From contig NC_049561.1 in NCBI RefSeq assembly GCF_013368755.1, positions 2,108,001-2,172,000 of the forward strand: a stretch of DNA of 64,000 nt. Reading direction: 5' to 3'. The DNA comes from Talaromyces rugulosus (taxonomy: Eukaryota > Ascomycota > Eurotiomycetes > Eurotiales > Trichocomaceae). The translations under genes and the position numbers were made by a program. The notes beneath the pieces are model-generated. The model saw nothing but the letters and a program-made list of their open reading frames with translations. It was not told the origin of the DNA and did no database searches. Shown here piece by piece: positions 12,073 to 22,065 of this stretch (positions are counted from its first letter, which is position 1; each line of letters starts with the position of its first letter).

Positions 12073-12982
12073 CACCACGAAAACAACGCCGCAAATGCAA
12101 AGTCAATGCTAAACGAAAGTAATATGCGAAGGAAAAACACTGTGTTTGTATTCAAGATGCGAGATACAAGTCTAGAGCATCGGTGTCGCGAAAATAGAAC
12201 AAAAACAATAATGCTGCCTAGAATCGCGTAACAGGAGTTGATCTCGATTGGTGGCGGTGGAGTTGAGGATAATGAATGCTGCGTGGCTGAGGCGGCCAAG
12301 AGTGGCTTGGGCCGTTTCCTTGATATGTCTTGGCACTTGCTTGATAATAGCGAACAAATTAGAGATGAAAATATATATTGAATTGGTCAAGTACAAGAGC
12401 CAATTATAAAAAATAAAAATAAAAATACGGGTCTATCTATTATGGTCTATCCGGGAAAAGCAATGCCATCAGAGATGGGTAATGCAAAAAGTTGGCCACA
12501 GGGAATTTCTTCCTATAAATTTCGCAGGGTCGATTATTGTGGCATGGTTAATAGTGTATTGACGGGGTCTTGTTATAAAAATCATTGTTATTTCGGGGTG
12601 AGCTGATGGAATTGCGAGGTGTTGAAGGTATGGTGAAAACTGGTACAGCCGATTGCCGTTATCAGTTATGGTGTGCAAGAAAGATAGGTGACCGTCACTG
12701 CAGAACTTGGAAAAGAAAAATGGAGTTGCACCCACCAAATAAAAACATTATATAGTTCTGTGATATAGACTGCTCTAAAATTTATAGGAAAGATGTGAAA
12801 CAAACGTCAAAAAGGAGCTGGCCAAAGATATTCTAGTGTCCGTGGCTATCAGTAGTCAATCTGCCGTTATCAAGCTTTTTATTACGTCGACTGGGTATAT
12901 GCGGTGCGAACCTAGTACCTAGTACTGGTAGTTTTCACAAGGTGTTGAAACTCAAATCTACATTGACCAATTACCCAACTGC
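12073..12982. other. Intergenic 910 bp between core gene and PP-motif cluster
   Basis: AT-rich, with no convincing ORF. It holds the PAP2 promoter on the left and the hydrolase 3' end on the right. Nothing else recognised. Confidence 0.45.
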
Positions 12983-13060
12983 CTAACCTCTTCCGAAACT
13001 GAACCCCTTCAGCGTTCCTACATTCTGCCCCAGCTGCAACCCAGAATTATGCGAGCCCGA
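12983..13060 (-). other. PP (RHIM-like) amyloid-signalling motif 1, hydrolase C-terminus
   Basis: The core is NSGLQLGQNVGTL, within the last 32 codons. The G-[LF]-Q-[IL]-G heart resembles the RHIM core of animal necroptosis proteins and the fungal PP motif. Confidence 0.85.
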
Positions 13061-14071
13061 AAACGTCGCATTCGACACATTAGCAGCCCCCTTCTCCTCC
13101 TCGGGAAGAACAATCTTGGACGCCCACTGCGTCAGAACCCGAACCACCTTTTTGAAATCCTTGTCGTCCTCAGCGTCGTACTGGCTCAGCCGCAGCTGGT
13201 TGCGCGCCAGGCGCTCCGGAGGAGGCGCATCGGGGCCGCGGGCCAAAGCCTCATCAACGATCTTGACGTCCTTGTTGGTATCGCCCAGCTTGGTGCCGGC
13301 TCCGGCATAGAAAGCTTCCACCTCGAACTCTGCGCCTGCTTGCTTGAGCTCGGCGAACCGCTGCGGGATGCCGCTGAGGCGAGTTAGCCGGTCTTTCAGG
13401 TCCGACTCGCTGGGCGTCTCAGCCTGAGCGACTTGGAGATACTTTGTGGCTGCTGCTGCCGATCCCGGCTGGAAATGGGGGGTTCCTAGCAGTAGTATAC
13501 CGTGGATATGCTCAATGAGCTCTTTTTTCCTGGGATGTTCAGCGGCGCGCACTAGGGCCTAGAGATGCATCGTTAGTAGTGGGGTTTCCCCATGGATTAA
13601 CAGCGAGGGTACCATACATTCTCCAAAACAACGCCCCCGAGACAATGTGCAACGAAAATGATTGGTGTTTCTTCCTATTTTTGCTTGGTCAATCAGCTGG
13701 ATCAAGACGCACGGGTGGCGGAGCTGGGAGGAACTACCTTGTCATTCTCAGTTCGATGGTCCATCAGCTCGTTGATCAGGTCGTTGGAAATGTCCGTGAT
13801 TTCGTCGTCCTCGTCGAAAAAGGGACCGACAGCGGCGTCATACTCGAACGACAGGATACATGCGTCGGAGATTTTCCCCGGGAGGAGCTTTTCAGGCCAG
13901 AAGACATCCGCCTCGGATGTCCATGGTGCTTGGTCGCCGTGCAAGCCGTGGACAAACACAATACTATTGGGTGATTTTGGGTAAGTACACTTATTAGAAA
14001 TGGGATGCTAGAGAAAAGAGATCTTACAAAACTTTGGCGTTGGCCGGTTCCCGAATCGCTCTGATAGACAT
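12983..14071 (-). CDS. SesB-type alpha/beta hydrolase with C-terminal RHIM-like PP motif
   Basis: A putative lipase/esterase-fold effector of the amyloid-signalling cluster. Four exons: 14028-14071, 13738-13963, 13618-13674 and 12983-13558; 903 nt, 300 aa. The fold is shown by IVFVHGLHGDQAPW (oxyanion-hole HGLxG), then the nucleophile elbow, then ILLLGTPHFQPGS, a sequence typical of fungal SesB-like proteins. The elbow reads FVAHCLGGVVLEN, so Cys101 sits where the family usually has the catalytic Ser of GxSxG. The C-terminus (aa 280-292) carries the PP motif NSGLQLGQNVGTL followed by a Gly/Phe tail. The gene is divergent from the Goodbye-HeLo gene, which ends in the same motif. The family role is known from Chaetomium SBP; its function here is inferred. 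Catalysis with the Cys is uncertain. Confidence 0.86.
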
Positions 14072-14704
14072 TTTGAAGATGGATATAGCAAGCAAGTGAT
14101 GATTCTTTGCGACTCCCAAGGGTCACTGACTACACAATGCAAAAGAAGGGACACATACGACCAAGGTAGGAGCGTGCAAAATTCACAACCAGACGAAAGA
14201 TTCACGTTGAGAATCTGCTTGCTACTTGTTTCTTAACTAGTCTACGGTTATTAGTCTACGGGCTGTATTTTCTCATTACGAAAAATACACAAAGCGGCTG
14301 TCATAGCTTTGCGCTGAGTCGGTCACCTGCATGGATGTGGCTCGCCAAAGCCTCGAATTTATGCAGAACGTTCAAACAGGCAAGAAGGGCAGTCATGCTA
14401 TTGGGCTAAATACGCTCGTTAATATCGCGTCTCGTATAAGTGGGGGGGGCGTCCTTTCCATGAGATCTCGCCTATCAATTATTACTACCGGATTGCGGCT
14501 ATTTACCGGTATTTTTCACTTAGGGCTATTGTCTGGTTGGAGCCAAGAGTTACAGCCGCAATTGGTTGGCCAGTTGACTTCCAGAGCTGACTCTGCTCTG
14601 TATAGTAGATGAGGCACTGGACTCTGCTGGCTCATTAAATAGTGTCCAAGTCCAAACAACATCTCAGTAACCAATTCAATCCCCCTCCAGCACTCCAACC
14701 CAAC
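14072..14704. promoter_or_regulatory. Divergent promoter region of the hydrolase and Goodbye-HeLo genes
   Basis: 633 bp lies between two head-to-head start codons. Shared regulation is plausible from geometry. A G8 tract is present at about 14442-14449. No specific operator was recognised. Confidence 0.5.
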
Positions 14705-16466
14705 ATGGGGGAACTCGAGACGTCCGACATCGCTCGACTCTGGCAACAAGCAGTCGAGGACTATGAGAAGCGGACCAACAAGTCTCTCCACCTGTCCCAG
14801 TTCAGCTCCATCGACCAAATAATAAAAGGCACCGAAGGGCTGTCGAACGAGTTCAAGGATTTCCGGCACGACCCATCGAAAACAGACAATGTGCGGACTG
14901 CATTGAAGAATAATCTATGGCTGATTCAGAAGGTCGTTAATACGGTTGAGGTGCTTGGGAATGCTGCGTCGGTATGTTTCTCTTATATGGAATTGATTTT
15001 TTATATTGATGCTGAATAGGCTTTTCCCCCCGCAATGCCAGCCAGCTTGATTTTCACGGCGTTTGGACAGGTTATGCAGGTACGAGTATTGATAACCAAA
15101 TGGCGATTTTAATTTCTGATCACGCCCCAAGTCTTTTGCCTCGGTATCCGCCGACTACGACAAGGTCATGGGGTTTTTCGACTTTACGCATCGCTTCTTC
15201 GACCGGCTCTCCATGATCGAGGATAAAACTCCCCAGCAAGCGCCGTTCCAGCGATGCGTTGCGCGCGTCTTCTCGGGCATGCTGACCATTTGTTCCGTGG
15301 CGCAGGAATATGCCGAGAAGAAAAGATTCAGTGAGCGGCTTTTCCTTCATCGCCTCTTTTTTTTTTTTTTTTTTTTTTTGTTACAGTGGAGTTAATCAAG
15401 ATTCTCTCATCTAGAAAAGTGGTTTTCCAATTTGGTCGATGGATCAGATGGGGCTCTTTCAGGCGCCATCCAGGAAATGGAGGAGGCCGTGAACGAGCTG
15501 ACGCAGGCCGTTGGCCTAGCCACGCTCCGCACCGTCGAGATCCTCGACGAGATCGTCCAAAGCATGAACGGAAACGTCGAGTTCCTCGTAGCGCAGGTCA
15601 CTGTAATCGACGGACGAATGGAGGCCATCAAATCTGACACGGGGACGCTCATCGAACAGACCCAGGCGCTGGAGCTGAAACAGGACGCGATGCTCCAGAA
15701 GCTGGATGAGCAATCGCGACTCTTCAACGACGCGGTGCAGAGCTTCGAGTATATCCAGATGGGGTCGAATTTCGGACAGCAGGGCTTCCAGGCCAGTTTG
15801 CTGAAACTGGACGTCGTCAGGCTCCGGCTGACGCGGTGGGGGCAGTCGGTTGGACTGGCGAATGTGAACGTGGACGACAGTCATGTGAAACAACTGCAGA
15901 TGACGAAGCTCGCCCCCGAAGACCAAGAGCAGGTCCAGGATCTGCTCGCTCAGATTCTGGAGCTCTTCGCCGAAGCCGAGGCGGCGTCGAAGCGATTGCG
16001 ACGACGGCATCCCACCTTGAAGGTGCTAGACCCCGTCGAAGAGCTCGACGGCGTCTCAGCCTCACTACATCAGAAGATGGCAGATCTCGCCAAGAAGCGG
16101 CAGGGAAAGTCCGAGCTGGAGCAGGACCAAGTCACTATTCTCTATGAGGAGAAGAATTTCGCGCGGCTGATCGAGGACATTGGCCAATTGGTGGACGGGT
16201 TGGTCGATCTTTTCCCGGGAATTCAGGAAGAACAGCGCAAGCTGTGTGAGGAAGAGGTGTCTGGGTTGAACACAAACGAGGGCGCTCTTTCGCTACTGAA
16301 GGAGGTCGCTGCTGGGCAGGACAAGCTGCTGAGTGACACGGTTGTCAAAGTCATCCAATCCACCACCACCTACACCAACAGTGTGGTGTTTTCGGGGCCT
16401 AACTCGGGCTTTCAGATAGGGAACAACTCCGGCAAGATTAGTGGTGTTCGCTTTGGTGGTTCCTAA
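14705..16466 (+). CDS. Goodbye-HeLo protein with C-terminal RHIM-like PP motif (putative cell-death executioner)
   Basis: 525 aa, four exons: 14705-14971, 15020-15079, 15132-15330 and 15415-16466. Residues 1-135 match the fungal Goodbye domain (DIARLWQQAVEDYEKRT, then LIFTAFGQVMQSFASVSADY, FDFTHRFFDRLSM). Residues 186-275 look like a helical/coiled-coil linker. Residues 276-495 resemble a HeLo domain: FEYIQMG (286-292), LDVVRLRLTRWGQSVGL (307-323), ILELFAEAEAASKRL, LHQKMADLAKKRQ, LTILKD-like LSLLKEVAAGQDKL. HeLo domains are membrane-damaging death domains, usually N-terminal with a hydrophobic first helix; here the domain is internal and that helix is not obvious. Residues 505-517 are the PP motif NSGFQIGNNSGKI. 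The gene is tail-to-tail with the NLR and head-to-head with the hydrolase. Domain calls are from recognition by eye; the execution role is inferred. Confidence 0.85.
16377..16466 (+). other. PP (RHIM-like) amyloid-signalling motif 2, Goodbye-HeLo C-terminus
   Basis: The core NSGFQIGNNSGKI (aa 505-517) is followed by a Gly/Phe tail (SGVRFGGS) that parallels the hydrolase tail (KGFSFGRG). Confidence 0.87.
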
Positions 16467-16727
16467 TTATGTCCGGCATGGAGTGATAGTTCAAGATAAA
16501 CAATGATTCCGTATTTATTTTCATCTACTATCATGAACCTTAGTGTTCTGGGTGTCCATAAAGAATAAGAGGCGACTGAGAGGCAACTGAGAGAAAGGAA
16601 ACAGGCGTGTAGCTTTTAAAATTTTATATTGAGATGATTGGGAAGAATTAACTGATGTAAACTCTCACAGCTGCTATTACAAGGAACAACATACAACAAG
16701 GATTATTAGATGCTGATAAATATACTG

Positions 16728-19700
16728 TCATAGCTCAAGTGTTTCCCAGTATGCGTGTAAGCTCCTTCGATCGATATTAAAGCTTGAGACTTGACCGTTG
16801 TCGCATCCGACAACCACTCGGTCGCCGTGCGTATCCCAACGAGTAGCATAAAAGTCAGGCGATAGCCGAAGGAAGGGCATGGCCCCATAGCATAACCACT
16901 GATCTCGGAGACAGAGGTTCTGCGATGAATCCGAATCCGACCTCTCTGGCAACTGCCCCTCTCCTTCTGCCGGGGTGCTCTCGAGCGCTATCGGTCCAAT
17001 GTCTGTTGCAAGGTATCGGTTGCCTGCGCTAAATTTTACGGTATACACCTGAGCGGATGTCTTGATCTCCTTCCATGGCCGGGACGACTTGATATGGCTA
17101 CCGACAGCGCGTCCCAGATACTTTGGGGCTTTGAGGGATTTTTTGATGCTCCAGACCCGGATGGTTTTATCGGCACTGGCTGCTGCGATATGCTGGCCGT
17201 CTGATGAAAAGGCCACTGAAAAGATCCAGTTTGAATAATCTGTGGTGGATAAATAGGCCTCAGTAATGATGTTGTCTGAATGGCATGGTAGTCTCTTCAG
17301 GAGGTCTCCTGTTGCAGCATCCCACAGCTTAAGGGTTTTATCAGTGGAGGTTGATAGAATTAGCTTGGCGTCAGGAGAGAAAACCAGCCTCGTGATTTGG
17401 GTTTCGAAGATCGCCTTTTGGAGTTGTTTATTGAAGATCTCCGTTGTCACCAGGGAGTCAAATTTGCTCCTGTAGCCTGCCATTATCTTCAGGAGACTGC
17501 CTGTGGCCGTGTCCCAGAGCCTAATCTTGCCATTACAATGGCCCGATGCGATGTGCTTGCCATCAGGTGAGACGGCCACAGTCGTGAACGCGTCGTCGCT
17601 CTCAACAGATGTCTGGACCTCACCCGTGGCAGCATCCCAGATTTTGACTGCCTCGGAGGAGCAGGAGACGATCTGCCTGTTGTCTAGTGAAAAGACCACC
17701 TTCTCTACTGTGTCTAGATGCCCTGCTAGAGGTTTTTGGAGATCGCCCGTTGCAGCATCCCAAAGCTTGATGGTCTTGTCAGCAGAGCCTGACGCAACCA
17801 CCTTGCCGTCTGGTGAGAGGACCATGGCTGTAACAGGCCTTGAGTGGCCCACAGCTTCCTGGATGCCACCTATGGTATTATCCCAACGCTTGATAGTCGC
17901 ATCAATAGAGCATGTAACAAGCTGCTTGAGGTCTGGTGAGAAGGCGATAGACGTAACTGTCCCTGCATGGCGTTTTAGCGTCTTCAGAAGAGTGCCTGTA
18001 GCGTCCCAAATATGGATCTTGCCATCTTCAAAGCCTGCTGCGATGTGTTTACTGTCGGGCGAAAAGACCACACTCCAGGAACAATCGCTTGCGAGTGTCT
18101 TGAGCAGGTCCCCTGTTGCAGCATTCCACAAAATGACGGCGTTAAAAGCTCCTGATGCAATTTGCTTGCCGTCTGGTGACATGGCCACACTCAAAACCCT
18201 ATCTGTGTGGCCAATGAATGTCTTCTGAAGGTCACCTGTGGTAGTATCCCAGAGTCGGACTGTGCAGTCTCCAGCTGCAGAGCCTGATACAAGCTGCCTG
18301 TTGTCTGATGAAAAGGCCAGAGCCGAGCATTCGTGTGAGTGGCTTTCTAGTATCTTCTGGAGGTCCCCTGTAGCAGTATCAAAAAGCATGATACGTGTCA
18401 TACCGCGCGACCAACCGAATGCTGCGATCTGTTTGCAATCCGGCGAGAAAGCTCCGGCGTGGAGGCCAAATCCGCCCTGTTCAGGTGGCTCCAAGTAGGT
18501 ATAGCTGGCCTTCGATGTGCCGAAGTGGTCGGCCATCTCTTGAGGGTCACCTGTGGTGGTATCCCAAAGCATAACAGAGCCATCATAATTGGCTGATAGA
18601 ATCAGCTTGCTATCTGGTAAGAAAGCCATCGCCGTGATGTGCTTCCAGGAGCTGGATGATGGCTTTTTCACGTGGTCCCCTAATAGTGTCTTCTGGAGGC
18701 TGCCTGTAGTAGCATCCCAGAGCTTAATCATACCACTGTCAGAGCCTGATGCTATCTGCTTGCCGTCAGGTGAGAAGGCGACGTTCCGGACAGTTTCTAA
18801 ATGGCCTGTTAGTGTCTGTATCATAGGTGTCCAACTATCCTCCATGGGAGGAGCTCTTCCCAGCCATGCAGGAGCTTTGTCAAGGTTTTCTCCTTTCACA
18901 ACACTTGATTCAGGACTGAAAATGACGGCAGAGCTGTAGATTTGCAGTGGCCAGTGCGACAAAGTGTGGTAGTGTCGCAGTAAAAAACGCATAGCATCTT
19001 GCACGAATGCTAAAGCTTGACAGTCAACCTTTGCCAACTTGATTAGTAAAGACGAGGACGTCAGAGAAAACATTAGGAACCCACTTTCAATATTTCTTCC
19101 AGGGCTCTCAACATGTCAATGGCCTTTGGTAGCCTGTCCAACAGACTCAGGCATTCTAGCCATTCCAACAACTTTGTGTGTAGGAATACGCTAGCCTGGC
19201 TCTTGTCGCTGTCGTTGCTTGTGTTTTTTAGATGTGACACCCAGAACATAGTCGCATAGTCCACGCGAGACAGAATCCCATTCTTCGGTTTATTTTCCAA
19301 ACCTTCCAAGGAGTCTCTCGTGGAATCGGGACGCGGCAGGTCGACCAGGTTGGGCTTGAGACATTCAGATAAATAGGACAGACAAGCGAGGACAATCTCT
19401 TCATGTCCAAAGCGTCCATGAGAGTCGAGTATAGACAGCCCATTCTCTCCGGCCAAGTAATCTCGCGCCGACTGATGAACAAACTCGATGTGGTCTTCGC
19501 GCAACCGGATGAATGAAGCACAGCAATCGACCAATGCTCGAATGGTGTCCTCATCATCGGTTAGGCCGATCACACTAGCAACTTCCGCCACTTTCAAAGG
19601 TCGGTATACCGTCATCATGGCCTTGAGCAGTCGCATACACTTCTGGACTTCAGCCAAATCGCCTTGGTTGAGCTGGTTCAATACCCGATCATAAAACGGA

Positions 19701-20773
19701 TGCAAACCCGGGGGTAAGCTTTGAACTGTGGACAGAGCGTCATCTCGGCAGACACTCTCGAGCGCCTTGCATACCAGGCTCACCCATAAGAAGGTCCCTT
19801 CTGATCTTTCAGTAAGCTCAGTCTCGATCTCGCTCTTCAGAGTCGCTCCATATTTGTGCTGGCGACTAAGCTCCTCCACTTTGGAAGCGATATACGCCTC
19901 CACAGCCCCAGAAACAGATTGGGAGTTGTGTTCCCCATCCAGATTGATTTGCACCTGGTCCTGACCAGCTAATAAGACCCGCTCTGCGCCGTCCCATGGC
20001 CGGCTTGTCAACATCCACTTGATCTTACCGGGATGATCCAGTCCCTTTCGCACGATGGACTTGAGAAAGTCAACCACGTCGTCATCCTGACATTCATCAA
20101 GCGCATCAACAACCATGTATACCCTAGAGTACTTGCACCGGGCCAGCATCTCGAAAAGAATGTTCCACAACGATTGCCACGAGGTTACATCCTCGCTGAA
20201 GGACTCCTGTATTGTGTCCCACCGGCGACGGAGCGACTCTTTCAGCTCCGGCTGCTGATTCGCCAGCTGCAGAATCAACCCCTTGAGGATGGCTTCCAGT
20301 GTATTGAGCTCGTAGTCGGCATTCTGGCAGAACGAATAAATCACCACGGTGGATTCATCCTGTGCTCGCGCCCGGGCGAGCTGCTCAATCAGCCCGATTG
20401 ACAACATGGTCTTGCCCTTCCCCCCGCCTCCCTTGATCCAGAGCAGACCGACCTCGTCCCCATTTGCCCAATCCTTGTACTGCGGGTCTTCAAGAATCCA
20501 CTCGATCGACTGGTGAACCAGCCTGTCCTTGCTCTCCTTCAGGCGATTCTTCACAGCCAGCGAGTCCGGGCAGCGCAGAGCGTGGAGACAGATTCGATCG
20601 ATGTCTTCGGTCGTGTACGCTGGAAACAGCGTTTAGCCTCCGTTAAATAAAACTGGAGAATCACATGGAAATATACCCCGCGCCACATGGAATTCTGCGG
20701 TGATGGAACCAGAATTGTTTCCAATCTGGAGGCCATGGTTTGTCGCATTAAACGCAGTGGACGTGTCCATCAT
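16728..20773 (-). CDS. NACHT-WD40 NLR with N-terminal RHIM-like PP motif
   Basis: A fungal NOD-like receptor of 1310 aa. Exons: 20677-20773, 19085-20619 and 16728-19028; they sum to 3933 nt. Exon 1 encodes almost nothing but the PP motif NHGLQIGNNSGSI (aa 12-24). The NACHT ATPase follows: Walker A KGGGGKGKTM (glycines and Lys at aa 96-103), Walker B YMVVDALDE (about aa 200), and LTSRPW sensor-like sequence. Twelve or thirteen WD40 repeats fill about aa 613-1190; their joints read LWDATTG, LWDTATG and similar. A 56-nt intron (19029-19084) with an ACTAAT branch site joins NACHT to WD40 (ILK/VDCQALAFVQDA). Without it the two halves look like separate genes. Family knowledge: WD repeats sense ligand, NACHT oligomerises, and the N-terminal motif nucleates amyloid. 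Partners here are inferred from the shared motif and clustering. Confidence 0.94.
20700..20740 (-). other. PP (RHIM-like) amyloid-signalling motif 3, NLR N-terminus
   Basis: The core NHGLQIGNNSGSI lies wholly inside the 97-nt first exon. It differs from the HeLo-protein core at only four positions, although most codons differ synonymously. Confidence 0.88.
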
Positions 20774-22065
20774 CGAAGCATTCACTGATGCAAGATTGTG
20801 CTGAAGGGAAGCTACGGCTCAGCCAGCTGAATGAGCGCCTGCCTTTAATTTCTAGGGATGTCAGGTGATGTGTTATTTTGCAAAGTACAGTTGCAAAGAA
20901 ATGATTTGGGAGTTTCCGCTGTTGGGCACTAGTAACGCTAGGTGATTCTATCTGTAACAAATACAATAGCCAAGGGCTTGGAACATCCCTTCTGCTTCTG
21001 CCTTCTCCCCCACATCGCTCTGTATTCAGCCGCGAACATGCCGATTAGTAACGGTTCTGAGGGCTTTGGTAGCAAAGTCTCAGGCTTCTGCCCGCAAGCA
21101 AAGAGCAATCAAAAGACAATATAGCATCATTGAAGGGTGAGGACGGAGAACCTTGTTGTCCCGGCCCTAGCGAGGCGGGGCCAGTGGGGGATTACAAGGG
21201 CTGGAAAGTAAGCTCTGTGACAGGAAATTGTTTCCCAGCCTTGTACTTGTACACCATGTGAGCCACTTGAAGATCTCCCCCAAAACGCCATGGTCGTGTT
21301 CTAGCCAATTAGCCAACGGTGGGATTGGAGGGAAGAAGATGAGATAATTACCAGTTCTAAAATATCATAGCAACTGCTATTTGACCATAAGAAGGAGAGA
21401 TAAAGAATCAAAGAAGAGATTATCATCAACGTCATGGCAGTTTAAATTAATTATTTTCAGGTTGAGTTATATCTAAAACCAGCCAATTCGATCTAACGAT
21501 GTCAATGTTCCTGCGTTACTTTGTTATTAATAGCCTAGAAATATTCTAGACCTTATAAGATTATTCTGACTAAGCCAGTCATAAACTACAGGTTCAGCTC
21601 TATAAAGAGATAACATCAAATATAATCTACCAGGTCCCATCACTTCTGTCTTATTTTGATAATCAAATACTATGCTGAGCCGCTTAGCCTCGCACATATA
21701 GGTAAGGCTATTCCTAGGTTAGGATTGTTACCCTTCCTGTCTAAGGTTCCTACTAGGCTCTACCCTTGGGGATAGCAATAGGCGAGTGAATACATATCAG
21801 TTGAACAACAATTAGGTGGTCAAGCAACTGAAAATTGCAAAAAAATGAGCCACACCGACCTGGATAAGTTCAAGTGGGTAGAAGGTGATAGGACGGCGCT
21901 TCTGTATTCATAGTCGGACGATCTCCATCTTTTGAAGTTAAGGCGCTTCATCAAGAAACTTACTACCGTGGCGGGTGGTATTGCTCATGTATTTAAAGAT
22001 GAAACTGCAAGAATTACCCATTAACAACAAGCTTATACCTCTTAAGAAATTCAGGGATCAAATTC
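20774..22065. other. Gene-poor accessory stretch, 1.3 kb
   Basis: The first 200 bp or so should be the NLR promoter. From about 21340 the sequence becomes AT-rich with repeated short motifs and no long ORF, as in decayed mobile DNA. One short degenerate ORF at 21845-22024 is listed separately. Confidence 0.5.
21845..22024 (+). pseudogene. Degenerate short ORF with in-frame TAG, unknown family
   Basis: Reading from the ATG gives MSHTDLDKFKWVEGDRTALLYS, a TAG at 21911-21919, then about 36 further open codons (DDLHLLKLRRFIKKL, then GGIAHVFKDE) to TAA. Protein-like composition on both sides of a single stop suggests a decayed coding fragment, but 59 codons is short and chance cannot be excluded. 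The family was not recognised. Confidence 0.3.

Noticed and set aside
17266..18939. Several + strand ORFs of 60-240 aa with repeated motifs such as LPSGE
   Set aside because: They are antisense shadows of the WD40 repeats of the NLR; the periodicity comes from the real minus-strand repeats.
19073..19085. Apparent stop/frameshift between NACHT and WD40, suggesting a pseudogene or two genes
   Set aside because: A 56-nt GT-AG intron with a branch site restores the frame and the family sequence, so the gene looks intact.
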